Below are positions 16,233 to 25,569 of a stretch of DNA of 64,000 nt, piece after piece (position 1 is the stretch's first letter; each line of letters begins with the position of its first letter). The notes below the pieces were generated by a model that saw only the letters and a list, made by a program, of their open reading frames with translations, ran no database searches and was not told the DNA's origin. Both the position numbers and the translations under genes were made by a program. Origin of the DNA: Fibrella aestuarina BUZ 2 (GTDB taxonomy: Bacteria > Bacteroidota > Bacteroidia > Cytophagales > Spirosomataceae); the NCBI RefSeq assembly GCF_000331105.1, contig NC_020054.1, positions 186,001 through 250,000 of the forward strand, written 5' to 3'.

Positions 16233-18653
16233 CTACTCGGCCCGTAGGCTGGTGACGGGGTTCATCAGGGCGGCTTTGATGGTCTGGAAGGAGACGGTCA
16301 GCAGGGCGATGAGCAGCACCAGCACGAACGGCAGGATAAACAGCCAGCCGTTGAGGTCGGCGCGAAAGGCGTAGCTCTGTCGCCAGTTGTAGATCGCCAG
16401 CCACGCCAACGGGGTTGCAATCACGAACGAAATACCCACCAGCACGGCAAATTCGCGGTAAAGCAGTTGCAGGATTTCGCTCACCGACGCCCCCAGCGCC
16501 TTCCGAATACCGATCTCTTTGGTCCGTTGCGCGGTGGTGAACGACGCCAGCCCGAACAGGCCCAGGCAGGCTACCAGAATCGCCAGGCCCGTGAAAAAGC
16601 CGAATACCTGCCCAAACCGCTGATCGGCGCGGTACTGCTCGGCGAAGTGCTCATCCAGAAAGAAGTACTCGAACGGGTTGCCGGGGAAAAACTGATTCCA
16701 GGCCGCCTGCAACGTACCCAGCGTTTTGGCGGCTTCGCCCGGTGCCATTTTCACCGAAAAGAAGCCCCGTACGTCGGGAATCAGGCGCAGGATGAGCGGC
16801 TCGAACGCTTCCCGCAGCGATTGCTGATGGAAATCGTCGACCACGCCCACGAGGGTGTAGGTGTCGCCCCAAAATTCGACCTGCTTGCCGATGGCCTCGG
16901 TGGGGTTGGCGAAACCGAGTTGCTTCACGGCCGTTTTGTTGAAAACCAGGGCTCTGGGATCGGTGCCGAAGGCCTTGGCGAAGTTGCGGCCGGCCAGCAG
17001 TTTCATGCCGTAGGCGCTCAGGTAATCGTAGTCGACGCCGATGACGCGGTACTGCTTGCCTTTGCTTTCGTCGGTGCCTTTCAGCCGGATACCGCCCGCG
17101 TTCCAGCCCACGGCCTCGCCCGGAATCGACGTGGAGGCCGTGATGCTGCGGATGGCCGCCTGCCGCAGCAGTTCGTCTTTAAACGACTTCATCTGACTCA
17201 TGTAAGTCGAGTCGTTATGGACGATGGGCGGGCGGATCACCAAGGTCTGATCGATGTTGAGGCCCAGCGTCTGTTCGCGCATAAACTGAATTTGCCGCGA
17301 CACCGCCAACGTACCCACCAGCAGAAAGAGCGACGCGCCAAACTGAAATACGACCAGCCCTTTGCGCAGGAGAATGCCCTGCCGCGTGTTGACCATCCGG
17401 CCTTTCAGCACCACCACCGGCCGGAACCCCGACAGCACAAAGGCGGGGTACAGCCCCGAGAAGAACGTACCCACAGTAAACAGCCCCAGCAGCGCCAGCC
17501 AGAACCGCGCGCTACCCAGCAACGACAGCGTAAGCGCCTGCCCCGACAGGTTGTTGAACACGGGAATGGTCACCAGCACCAGGATAAACGCCAGCACCAC
17601 GGCCAGCCCGTTGAGCAGCACCGATTCGACCATGAACTGCTTGATGAGCTGACTCCGCTGCGAGCCGATGGCTTTGCGCACGCCCACTTCCCGCGCCCGG
17701 TTGATGGCCCGCGCCGTCGCCAGATTCACGTAGTTGACCCAGGCGATGACGACGATAAAAAAGGCGATGCCCAGCAGCAGGTACACCGTTTTGCCGTCGC
17801 CGTTGGGTTCGGTTTCGCCGATGTAGTGCGAATACAGGTGGATGTCGCGCAGGGGTTGCAGCGTGTAGACCGCCGCCGAATTGTACTTCTTCAGTTCGGC
17901 TCCGATCAGTTTATTGATCAACGCCGGGAATTTGGCTTCGAGCGCCTGCGGATCGGCGTTGGGGCGCAGCAGCAGGTACGTGAGGCAGCCGTCCCACATC
18001 CAGGCCTGATCGGGGTTGTTATCCGGCCCCATCTCTTTGACAAACGTGGCGTAGGCGCGCAGGATGTCGGGCTTCATGTGGGCGTTGGCCGGAAAGTCGC
18101 GGTACACGCCCGTTACTTTTTCCACCTTCGTCCGGTTGAGCTGCACGGTGCGCCCCAGCGGATTGGCCGCGCCAAACAGCCGTTTCGCCACGGTTTCCGA
18201 CAACACCACCGTGTTGGGTTCGGTGAGGGCTGTGCGGGCGTCGCCGGTCAGCAGCGGGTACGAAAACGTGGTAAAAAAGGCCGGACCAGCGAAGTATACT
18301 TTCTCGATTTTCAGTTGCTCGCGCCCAGGTACGTCGGCCACCACCGAGCCCGAGCCCACCACTTTCACGTAGGCTTCGATCTCGTTGAAGGCGTCTTTGA
18401 ACGAATTACCCACGGCATAGGCTCCCGACACCCACTCGGTGCTGAGCTTTCCGGCGTCGTAGCGGTCCTGCCGCACGCGGTAGATGCGTTCGCCCTTGTC
18501 GTGGAAGTTATCGAAGCTCAGCTCGAAGGCCACGTATTGCAGGATGAGCAGGCAGGCCGCCATGCCGATAGCCAGCCCAACGATGTTGATGGCCGAGAAT
18601 GCCTTGTGCCGGAGCAGGTTCCGCCAGGCGATTTTGAGGTAGTTCGATAGCAT
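16233..18653 (-). CDS. MacB/FtsX-type ABC transporter permease, 806 residues
   Basis: The N-terminus MLSNYLKIAWRNLLRHKAFS with the first helix NIVGLAIGMAACLLILQY is the family hallmark and fixes the start at 18653. The first extracytoplasmic domain runs to about residue 280. Helices 2-4 surround YVNLATARAINRAREVGVRK, and the second half contains LVVFQFGASLFLLVGTLAV. It ends RTKEIGIRKALGAS ... NPVTSLRAE. It lies 111 nt downstream of another permease gene on the same strand and may be expressed with it, which would suit a heterodimeric transporter. No ATPase gene is nearby. Confidence 0.93.
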   Translation of the reverse strand: MLSNYLKIAWRNLLRHKAFSAINIVGLAIGMAACLLILQYVAFELSFDNFHDKGERIYRVRQDRYDAGKLSTEWVSGAYAVGNSFKDAFNEIEAYVKVVGSGSVVADVPGREQLKIEKVYFAGPAFFTTFSYPLLTGDARTALTEPNTVVLSETVAKRLFGAANPLGRTVQLNRTKVEKVTGVYRDFPANAHMKPDILRAYATFVKEMGPDNNPDQAWMWDGCLTYLLLRPNADPQALEAKFPALINKLIGAELKKYNSAAVYTLQPLRDIHLYSHYIGETEPNGDGKTVYLLLGIAFFIVVIAWVNYVNLATARAINRAREVGVRKAIGSQRSQLIKQFMVESVLLNGLAVVLAFILVLVTIPVFNNLSGQALTLSLLGSARFWLALLGLFTVGTFFSGLYPAFVLSGFRPVVVLKGRMVNTRQGILLRKGLVVFQFGASLFLLVGTLAVSRQIQFMREQTLGLNIDQTLVIRPPIVHNDSTYMSQMKSFKDELLRQAAIRSITASTSIPGEAVGWNAGGIRLKGTDESKGKQYRVIGVDYDYLSAYGMKLLAGRNFAKAFGTDPRALVFNKTAVKQLGFANPTEAIGKQVEFWGDTYTLVGVVDDFHQQSLREAFEPLILRLIPDVRGFFSVKMAPGEAAKTLGTLQAAWNQFFPGNPFEYFFLDEHFAEQYRADQRFGQVFGFFTGLAILVACLGLFGLASFTTAQRTKEIGIRKALGASVSEILQLLYREFAVLVGISFVIATPLAWLAIYNWRQSYAFRADLNGWLFILPFVLVLLIALLTVSFQTIKAALMNPVTSLRAE

Positions 18654-18764
18654 AGGAATTGGGGGTTTGGGGCGGGGGTAGCAGAGGGGGGGGGCAGGAA
18701 AATGCGCCTGGGCAACTTGTTCGTGAGCAACGTACCCAGCCGACCCTGCTATCCCTGCCCCCTG

Positions 18765-21122
18765 TTATTCAGCGCGTAAACTCTTTACGGGGTCCATCAG
18801 GGCGGCGCGGATGCTCTGGTACGACACCGTCAGCAGGGCGATACCAATGGCCATCAGGCCGGCCAGGGCAAACACCCACCACTCAATGTCGATGCGGTAT
18901 TTGAAATCCAGGAGCCACTGACTCATGGCGTACCAGGCAATGGGCGAGGCAATCAGGATCGACAGCAGCACCAGCCGCAGAAAATCTTTCGACAGCAGCG
19001 TGATGAGGCTCGGTACCGACGCACCCAGCACCTTACGCACCCCAATCTCTTTGGTGCGCTGCTCGGCGGTAAACATCGCCAGCCCGAACAGGCCCAGACA
19101 GGCAATGAAAATGGCCAGCACGGCGAAGTAGTTAGCCAGCTTCCCGATCAGCGTTTCGCTTTTGTACTGCTCCTCGAAACTGTCGTCGGCAAATTTGTAG
19201 TCGAACGGGTAGGCCGGGTTGTACTTCTTCGCCAGCCGCCGCATGCTCGCCACCGCCTTTTCGGTTTGGCCGGGCAGCGTGCGGACGATCATCGTGCTGT
19301 TGTAGGTGGTGTCGAAGCGCAGGATGAGCGGCTCAATGGCCACGCGCAGCGAGTTGAGGTGGAAGTTCTTCACCAGGCCGATGATCTTGCCCGACTTGTT
19401 CCAGAACTTCAGGTTCTGCCCCACAGGTGACTTCATACCCATGCGCCGGGCGGCCTCCTCGTTGATGACGTAGTTGGTGCTGTCGGTGATGGTGTTGCGG
19501 TCGAAATCGCGGCCGTCGAGCAGCTTGATTTTCATGGTCTCCAGAAAATCGTAGCTCACCGGCATCTGCGTAAACAGGGTTTTGTCGGCTGGGTCTTTGC
19601 CGGTCCACTCCACCCCGATCGTCGAGTTGCCAATGTCCATCGGGTCGGAGCCCGACGAGCTGACGGCCTGAATGCCCGGCGCCTGAAGCAGTTCGTTTTT
19701 AAACAGATCGAAGCGTTTCGACAAATCGCCTTCGATGGTGCCGTACACCACATTCTCACGGTCGAGGCCGAGGTTTTTGGTGCGGATAAACTCGACCTGC
19801 CGACCGGCGATGAGCGTGCCGATGATGAGCAGCAGCGACAGCGCAAACTGAAACACCACCAGCCCCTGCCGGAACAGCACCGCGCCCGCCTTGAACCGCA
19901 GCGTCCCTTTCAGAATACGTACCGGCTGCAACGACGACAGGAACAGGGCCGGGTAGCTGCCCGACACGATGCCCGTGAGCAGGGCCAGCCCCAGCAGCGT
20001 CAGCCAGTAGAGCGGGTTGGCGTAGTCGATCGCGATCTGTTTCTCGGTCAGGCGGTTGAAGGCGGGTAGCAACAGCAGCACCAGCCCTACGGCCAATAGC
20101 AGCGCCATGCCCGCCGTGAGTACGGCCTCGCCGATAAACTGCCCGATGAGGTAGATGCGCTCGGCCCCCACCACTTTCCGGATGCCCACTTCCTTGGCGC
20201 GTTTGGCCGAGCGGGCCGTGGCCAGGTTCATGAAGTTGATGCAGGCGATGACCAGAATAAACAGGGCCACGATCGTAAACAGCCGGACGTACTCGATGCG
20301 GCCACCGTCGGGTTGGCCGTTGGTGAATTTGGAGTACAGGTAGGCGTCTTCAAACGGGAAGAGGAAGGTCTTGATGGTGGTCACCTTCTTGTCGTGCGCG
20401 TGGACCATGTTCAGGATCTTCGCGTTCACCCGGTCGAGGCTGGCACCGGGCTGCAACAGCGCAAACGTGCGGATGCCGTTGTTTTCCCACTTGGTCAGCC
20501 ACTCGTTCTTGGTGATAAACGGGGCCAAGGGTAGCACAAAATCAAACTTGAGCGACGACGTGGTCGGGATGTCGCGCATCACGCCCGTCACCTGCCGACT
20601 CTCGGTATTGTCGACCCGGACCATCCGGCCCAGCACGTCGGTGCGGCCGAAAAGTTTCTGCGCTACTTTTTCCGAAATCACGATGCTGCCAGGTCCCACG
20701 ATGGCCGTTTTGGGATTGCCGTGGCTCAGCGGAAACGAAAACAGCTGGAAGAGATCGGGGCTGGCATACCGGCCCTTCTCCTTGTACGCTTTCTCGCCGA
20801 CAGTCAGCAGCAATTCATTTTCCCACGTAACGCTCACGGCCTTCGCCACTTCGGGCACCTCGGCCGTCAGGGCGGCGGCCATCGGGCCGGGCGTAGCCGA
20901 GGTCGTGCTGATTTCGTTGCCCGTCCACTGCTGGTTTTCCAGCGCCTGATACAGGCGCGGCCCGTTGGCGTGAAAGCGGTTGATGCTGCGCTCGTCCTGC
21001 ACCCACAACAGAATCAGCAGGCTACAGGTCATGCCCAGGGCCAGCCCCAGCACATTGATGAACGAAAAGGTCTTACTCTTGACAATGTTGCGCCAGGCAA
21101 TCTTGAGGTAATTGCGAAACAT
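18765..21122 (-). CDS. MacB/FtsX-type ABC transporter permease, 785 residues
   Basis: It starts MFRNYLKIAWRNIVKSKTFS at ATG 21120-21122. Two MacB-like extracytoplasmic domains (about 45-285 and 430-665) alternate with 1+3 and 1+3 helices. The cytoplasmic signatures are FMNLATARSAKRAKEVGIRK and RTKEIGVRKVLGASVPS, and it ends DPVKSLRAE. It lies 193 nt downstream of the two DUF4097 genes, which follow the ECF sigma/anti-sigma pair, so it may belong to the same stress-response unit. That spacing is long enough for its own promoter. The substrate cannot be told from sequence. Confidence 0.93.
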   Translation of the reverse strand: MFRNYLKIAWRNIVKSKTFSFINVLGLALGMTCSLLILLWVQDERSINRFHANGPRLYQALENQQWTGNEISTTSATPGPMAAALTAEVPEVAKAVSVTWENELLLTVGEKAYKEKGRYASPDLFQLFSFPLSHGNPKTAIVGPGSIVISEKVAQKLFGRTDVLGRMVRVDNTESRQVTGVMRDIPTTSSLKFDFVLPLAPFITKNEWLTKWENNGIRTFALLQPGASLDRVNAKILNMVHAHDKKVTTIKTFLFPFEDAYLYSKFTNGQPDGGRIEYVRLFTIVALFILVIACINFMNLATARSAKRAKEVGIRKVVGAERIYLIGQFIGEAVLTAGMALLLAVGLVLLLLPAFNRLTEKQIAIDYANPLYWLTLLGLALLTGIVSGSYPALFLSSLQPVRILKGTLRFKAGAVLFRQGLVVFQFALSLLLIIGTLIAGRQVEFIRTKNLGLDRENVVYGTIEGDLSKRFDLFKNELLQAPGIQAVSSSGSDPMDIGNSTIGVEWTGKDPADKTLFTQMPVSYDFLETMKIKLLDGRDFDRNTITDSTNYVINEEAARRMGMKSPVGQNLKFWNKSGKIIGLVKNFHLNSLRVAIEPLILRFDTTYNSTMIVRTLPGQTEKAVASMRRLAKKYNPAYPFDYKFADDSFEEQYKSETLIGKLANYFAVLAIFIACLGLFGLAMFTAEQRTKEIGVRKVLGASVPSLITLLSKDFLRLVLLSILIASPIAWYAMSQWLLDFKYRIDIEWWVFALAGLMAIGIALLTVSYQSIRAALMDPVKSLRAE

Positions 21123-21315
21123 AACGTGATCGGTTAAAAGGGGTAGGCTGAGTTGCCGAAGCGAAGACGATTGAACAGCGCAGATACGACAAGGATGCCG
21201 AAAAAAAGCCGGACGTTGCGTGGGGGCGTGGAGTTAGGGGCAAGGGCTAGGGGCTTAGGGCGTGAGCTTATCGAAGAGTCTACAGCGCGAAGCACCCATG
21301 CCCCCTGCCCCGCGC

Positions 21316-22212
21316 CTATTTCGCTTTGCGGACGTAGATGTTGCCGTTCATGTTTTTCATCATCACCTCGGGGCCACCGCTGTTGATTTTGCCGTAGACC
21401 CAATCGTCGATGGCTACCCGATACATGCCGCTCTGGCTCGAACGCGTCACTTTTGACCCACCTTTTTCCACGTCGATATCGAAGTCGGTAAAGATCTCGC
21501 CCCGGTCCGATTTCAGTTTGATGGTCGCCTTCACCGAGGCCGGGAAGGTCACGTCGACGTTGCCGTTGAGCGTCGAGAAGGCCATTGGTGTGTTGCTCTC
21601 CACCTGCCGGAAGGTCGCTTTCATGTCGCCGTTGATCGTGTTGGCGACGGCCGACCCGGCGATGTTGGTGAGCGTAATGGCGCCGTTGACATTGTTGATT
21701 TCCAGTTCGCCCGTTACGTTATCGACCATAATATCGCCGTTATTGACCGTATGCACTTTGAGCGAAAAACGCTGGGGTACCTTGATGGTCAGGTTGATAA
21801 CCGAATTGACGCTGCCCGACCCAACTTTAACCCGGTTGTTTTTCTCTTCCGCCGACAGGTCGAACGGATTGCCGGACGAAATGCGCCGCATCCCCGCCGA
21901 CTGCCGACTGTCGTCGCGGCGCGAACCGTTCATGTTCAGATTGAGGTTCAGGTTTTCGTTCAACCGATCATTGTCGTCTGACCGGCTTCTGCCCGCCCGC
22001 TGTTTCGAGCCCGACGTGGCGTCGATCACGACTTCTTTACCCCCGTACCCCACCACGTGAATGGAGCCGTTGACCAGGCCCACGTCCAGAAAGCCCGGTT
22101 TGCTGGGGTCGGTCAGGGGGACGGTCAGCTGTTCTTTTACGTCGTTTTGCGCAACGACGGGCACCGCCGCCGAGAGCAACCACAAGAAAATGATTGTCAA
22201 TAGATTCGTCAT
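21316..22212 (-). CDS. Secreted DUF4097-type beta-repeat protein (second copy)
   Basis: The 298 residues start with a signal peptide (MTNLLTIIFLWLLSAAVPVVAQ). A Ser/Arg/Asn-rich low-complexity segment (about 70-115) follows, then the short repeating strands of the DUF4097 putative adhesin family: VNNGDIMVDNVTGELEINN, INGDMKATF and LNGNVDVTF. Right-handed beta-helix or beta-roll structures of this type are usually periplasmic or at the outer membrane; no enzyme activity is known. It begins 5 nt after the stop of the related gene upstream, so the pair arose by tandem duplication and is cotranscribed. ECF sigma, zinc-finger anti-sigma and DUF4097 genes commonly occur together in Cytophagales. 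Confidence 0.87.
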   Translation of the reverse strand: MTNLLTIIFLWLLSAAVPVVAQNDVKEQLTVPLTDPSKPGFLDVGLVNGSIHVVGYGGKEVVIDATSGSKQRAGRSRSDDNDRLNENLNLNLNMNGSRRDDSRQSAGMRRISSGNPFDLSAEEKNNRVKVGSGSVNSVINLTIKVPQRFSLKVHTVNNGDIMVDNVTGELEINNVNGAITLTNIAGSAVANTINGDMKATFRQVESNTPMAFSTLNGNVDVTFPASVKATIKLKSDRGEIFTDFDIDVEKGGSKVTRSSQSGMYRVAIDDWVYGKINSGGPEVMMKNMNGNIYVRKAK

Positions 22213-22217
22213 AGTAA

Positions 22218-23084
22218 TCAGGATTGTTTTTTGATGTACACGTTACCGTTGAATGTCTCGAACCGGAGGTTGTTGCCGCCGCCCCCAATGCGGATGGCCG
22301 TTGTTTTGTCGAGTTTGTAGACCGTTTTATCGCCCTTGGTTTCCTGGGTTTTGGTCACCCGAGCGGGCAGGATTTCCACCTCGGGAAAATCGGTATTGAA
22401 GTTCCCCTGAAACGTCTTGAATTGCAGGTCGGCCGCCAGATTAGCCGGGTAGCTCACCTTGATGTCGCCGTTGAGCGTGTAGTACGATGACCCTTCGGGT
22501 GGGCTCGCGAGGTAGTCGGCAACCAGGTTGCCATTGATCGTGTGTGCGTTGGTGGCGCCGCGCACGTTGGTGAGCGTAATGCCCCCATTCACGTTGGTAA
22601 CTTTGAGCCGACCGGCCACGTCGCGCACGCTCACATCGCCCTTGTTGACTGTCGATACCTGCACGTTCATGGTTGTTGGCACCGACACCGTGAAATCGAG
22701 GTTAAAGCCATACTCGATACGGCGATCGTTGCGGTTATGCCAGTTATTCCGATTAGGACGCGAATCGAATGGCTCGGCGATGTAGGCCATGATGGTGTCG
22801 CCCCGCTGTTCAAACTGGAGCTTAAATTCCTGCTTGCCCGCTTCCAGCACCTTCGGGTCTTTAGCCGTCAGCTTCTTATCAACCTCGAAGCCAACCGTGT
22901 TGCCCGACGTACCCGTGACGTGTACAAAGCCCTGTATGTTGTAGATGACCAGCACGCTGGCCGAGGCGCTGCCCGTCGGCGTAAACTGACGGCTGATGTG
23001 TTCGTTGTGCTCGGTCGTTTGCGCCGACGCCTGGGTACAAGCGAGTACCGCCCCCGCCAGAACGGGGAGAATAAAGTGTTTCAT
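22218..23084 (-). CDS. Secreted DUF4097-type beta-repeat protein (first copy)
   Basis: This 288-residue protein has the signal peptide MKHFILPVLAGAVLACTQASAQ. Its strand repeats VNKGDVSVRDVAGRLKVTN, VNGGITLTNVRGATNAHTING, LNGDIKVSY and FNGNVYIKK align with those of the gene 5 nt downstream. The C-terminal part has a Gly-rich stretch (RIGGGGNNLRF). It lies 73 nt below the anti-sigma gene, so it is the likely first target or accessory of the sigma system. The role may be sensing or repair at the envelope, which is inference from context only. Confidence 0.87.
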   Translation of the reverse strand: MKHFILPVLAGAVLACTQASAQTTEHNEHISRQFTPTGSASASVLVIYNIQGFVHVTGTSGNTVGFEVDKKLTAKDPKVLEAGKQEFKLQFEQRGDTIMAYIAEPFDSRPNRNNWHNRNDRRIEYGFNLDFTVSVPTTMNVQVSTVNKGDVSVRDVAGRLKVTNVNGGITLTNVRGATNAHTINGNLVADYLASPPEGSSYYTLNGDIKVSYPANLAADLQFKTFQGNFNTDFPEVEILPARVTKTQETKGDKTVYKLDKTTAIRIGGGGNNLRFETFNGNVYIKKQS

Positions 23085-23157
23085 GAGGAGTAATTGGTTT
23101 GGGTTGTAGCCCTCACCCGCAGCGGCGGTCCGTCCAGGTCCGGACGCAGGTGAGGTT

Positions 23158-24009
23158 TTACGACAATTCTTTAATCGTCTGTTCCAGCTTGCTTTTGACC
23201 AGGTCGTTGGTGTTGGGTTGCTGAAGCAGCTGGCGCATCGGCTTGAGCGAGCGCTTCTCCTGCAACTTCACCATCACGTCGGCCAGGGCCACCTGCACCA
23301 GCGGCGAGTCCTGCCGGGACAGTGACTGCACCAGCCCTTCCCGCACACGCGGGTCACGGGCCAGATCGGCCAACGCTTCGAGCGTCACCAGCCGCACGTT
23401 CACGTTGGGGTCGTTGTTCAGCGTCATCAGCAGGGCATCGATCACATGCCCGTCGACTTCGTTGATGTCCTTCGTATAACTCACCGCCCGCAGCCGCTCG
23501 GTCGCCGAGGGGTTTTCGAGCAGGGAGAGCATCATCATCTGGCGCATCGCCTGCACCTGTGTCGACAGCGTGTCGATTTGCTGCCGGTAAGCCAGATCCG
23601 GGCTTTGCTGCCGTTGCAACCAGTAGCCCGCCAGGACACCCACGCTCACCAGCAGCAGGCTGTAGGCGAGCCGCGGCAGCCAGACCGCCGCCGTTTGGTG
23701 CTGCAACCAGTTTGTCAGTCTGGCCCACGTGCCGGTGGGCACCGTCGGCTGCTCGGCCACAAACTGATCGAGCATGGCGTAGAACTGGGTACGTACCTGC
23801 GGGCCGGGTTCGGGCACCGCATTGGCGGACCGGTCGCCCAGCCGTTGCCAGAGCTGTTGCAAAGCCGCCACCTCCTGCTGGCAATCGGGGCAGGCGGCCA
23901 CGTGCGCGTCGAACGCGACCCGGTCGGGGGCTGGCAGCTCGCCGCTCAGCCAGTCGGGTAACTGGTGTTGCGTGGTTTGGCAGGTTATATGGTTATCGCT
24001 GTTGTTCAC
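23158..24009 (-). CDS. Anti-sigma factor: zinc-finger domain, one TM helix, periplasmic HEAT repeats
   Basis: The N-terminal ZAS domain carries His36-x3-Cys40-x2-Cys43, the HxxxCxxC zinc site that holds an ECF sigma factor. A transmembrane helix follows at about 108-127 (LPRLAYSLLLVSVGVLAGYW), and the 150-residue periplasmic part is built of HEAT-like helical pairs (VNVRLVTLEALADLA, SPLVQVALADVMVKL). The HEAT repeats probably receive the envelope signal. The start codon lies inside the sigma gene (17-nt overlap), so the two proteins are translationally coupled. The length of 283 residues is larger than simple anti-sigmas because of the HEAT part. Confidence 0.9.
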   Translation of the reverse strand: MNNSDNHITCQTTQHQLPDWLSGELPAPDRVAFDAHVAACPDCQQEVAALQQLWQRLGDRSANAVPEPGPQVRTQFYAMLDQFVAEQPTVPTGTWARLTNWLQHQTAAVWLPRLAYSLLLVSVGVLAGYWLQRQQSPDLAYRQQIDTLSTQVQAMRQMMMLSLLENPSATERLRAVSYTKDINEVDGHVIDALLMTLNNDPNVNVRLVTLEALADLARDPRVREGLVQSLSRQDSPLVQVALADVMVKLQEKRSLKPMRQLLQQPNTNDLVKSKLEQTIKELS

Positions 24010-24550
24010 TGTTCAGATACATGGTTTTTAACGCATTCATCGCCCGGTGGACCCGCACCTTCACGGCGCCTTCCGTGGTATCCAGAATCCGGGCAATCTC
24101 CGTATAGGTCAACTCCTGGTAGCGGCTCAGTACCAGCACTTCGCGATGGTCGGGACTCAGCCGCGCCAGCGCTTCCTGCAACAACGCCACCTCCTGCTCC
24201 CGTTGCAGCGACTCGTCGGCCAGCGGCCCGCCGCCAATGCGGTCGGCGTAGGCGGCCAAGTCGTGGTGCTGCGCCGACCGTTTTTGCTGCTGCGTCGTAT
24301 CGATCAGCACGTTGCGGGCCAGGTGATACATCCAGCTGCGAAACGAGCCGTCGCCCGTAAACGTATGGCGATACTTCAGCATCCGGTAAAACACCGTCTG
24401 AACCATGTCGTCGCTGGCGTCGGGGTTATGGCTCATGTGGTAGAGGAAACCGAACAGCTCGCGATGGTACCGCTCGAAAAGCAGCCCCATTCTGGCCAGA
24501 TCGCCCGCCTTTACCTTGAGCATGAGTGCGTTGTCCGTCAGCGAATCCAA
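23993..24550 (-). CDS. ECF-family RNA polymerase sigma factor (TTG start)
   Basis: The 185-residue protein has region 2 (LFERYHRELFGFLYHMSHNPDASDDMVQTVFYRML) and region 4 (LSPDHREVLVLSRYQELTYTEIARIL, then TEGAVKVRVHRAM), the two-domain ECF plan. It should redirect polymerase to envelope-stress promoters when released by the anti-sigma encoded in the overlapping gene. The start is unusual. The family N-terminus LTDNALMLKVKAGD begins a few residues before the first ATG (24521-24523), and TTG at 24548-24550 is the only start-type codon before an in-frame stop, so TTG is preferred. A weak start would keep sigma below anti-sigma. Confidence 0.9.
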   Translation of the reverse strand: MDSLTDNALMLKVKAGDLARMGLLFERYHRELFGFLYHMSHNPDASDDMVQTVFYRMLKYRHTFTGDGSFRSWMYHLARNVLIDTTQQQKRSAQHHDLAAYADRIGGGPLADESLQREQEVALLQEALARLSPDHREVLVLSRYQELTYTEIARILDTTEGAVKVRVHRAMNALKTMYLNSEQQR

Positions 24551-24680
24551 GTGTGTAGCAAGCCGTGTTTAGGAAGTTGACGTGGAAACCGGCGACCCGG
24601 CACGAGGTTACAGAAACCGTGAAAACTTTTTGATTTATTTTTTTGAGGAGGTGAGCGGGTAGGGCTTTGTGGGTAACCCA

Positions 24681-24720
24681 TTGCTGACGCAGAGCCCTTC
24701 GACCAGGCGGCAGCAATGCA
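24681..24720. repeat. Dispersed 40-bp hairpin repeat, copy 2
   Basis: 35/40 identical to 9254-9293, with the same outer stem TTGCTG...CAGCAA. It lies in the divergent gap between the sigma gene and the DUF1080 gene, so it is not simply a terminator of either. Confidence 0.6.
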
Positions 24721-24836
24721 TAGGATGCCCCCCGCTTTCCACCCTCATGCCGACAAAACAACCCGTGTGTCAAGTATAAATGGTCCCTTTTAAAATTTCC
24801 CTAGTGCGCCGCTTAATTGGGTGGCCTGCCCCCTGC

Positions 24837-25532
24837 ATGAAATCGTTATCACTGTATCTGATTGCCCTGCTGACCCTGCTCAGCGCGCCCATCACCGCCC
24901 AATCAAAAAAGGGCTGGACGTACCTGTTCGATGGGAAATCAACGGAGGCGCTGCGGGGGTACAAAATGACCACCTTCCCCAGCAGCGCCTGGCGCGTCGA
25001 GGACGGCGCCCTCATGGCAATTCCCAACGTACCCAACATTGATCTGGTGACGAAACAGCCCTACAAAAACTTTGAGCTGACGTTCGACTGGAAAGTCTCG
25101 AAAGCTGGCAACAGCGGCATTTTCTACTACGTCGTGGAAGACGCCGTAAGCGAATCGGGCAACGGCAACAGCCCCAACTGGCTCGACAATTTCGAGATGC
25201 AGCTGCTCGACGACATCGACTTCAACGACAAAGCGCCCATCCGCTCGGCGGGTTCGCTCTACGACCTGATCATCCCGACCAATAAGCAACTGAAGCCCGT
25301 TGGCCAATACAATCAGGCGCGGCTGCTGGTGAACAACAACCACGTGGAGCACTGGCTCAACGGCCGCAAGGTCGTGTCGTACGACATCAACTCCGACGAC
25401 CTGAACCGGCGGATCGCGCAGAGCAAATACAAAGAGAACCCCAAGTTCGGCCAATCGACCAACGGGCTGATCATGATTCAGCACCACGGGCAACAAGTCT
25501 GGTTCAAAAACATCCGGGTACGTTCGCTATAA
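24837..25532 (+). CDS. Secreted DUF1080 (3-keto-disaccharide hydrolase-like) protein
   Basis: ATG 24837 begins a signal peptide (MKSLSLYLIALLTLLSAPITAQ); the upstream in-frame extension is not signal-like. The mature domain is the concanavalin-like DUF1080 fold, seen in GWTYLFDGKS, WRVEDGALMAIP, FELTFDWKVSKAGNSGIFYYV, LYDLIIPTNK and HWLNGRKVVSYD. Some members hydrolyse 3-keto-glycosides made by Gfo/Idh/MocA-type oxidoreductases; others may only bind sugars. It begins a three-gene plus-strand carbohydrate cluster with a polysaccharide deacetylase (37 nt downstream) and an alpha-glucuronidase-like enzyme. Confidence 0.9.
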   Translation: MKSLSLYLIALLTLLSAPITAQSKKGWTYLFDGKSTEALRGYKMTTFPSSAWRVEDGALMAIPNVPNIDLVTKQPYKNFELTFDWKVSKAGNSGIFYYVVEDAVSESGNGNSPNWLDNFEMQLLDDIDFNDKAPIRSAGSLYDLIIPTNKQLKPVGQYNQARLLVNNNHVEHWLNGRKVVSYDINSDDLNRRIAQSKYKENPKFGQSTNGLIMIQHHGQQVWFKNIRVRSL

Positions 25533-25569
25533 GCGGCGGCCTGCCTGCTCATCATCAAACAACAACCTG

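Noticed and set aside
16467..18650. Long open frame (727 codons) on the plus strand opposite a permease gene
   Set aside because: It is the mirror of a real minus-strand gene in high-GC DNA. It is rich in Arg/His/Gln/Gly with no domain, while the minus strand encodes a clear FtsX permease.
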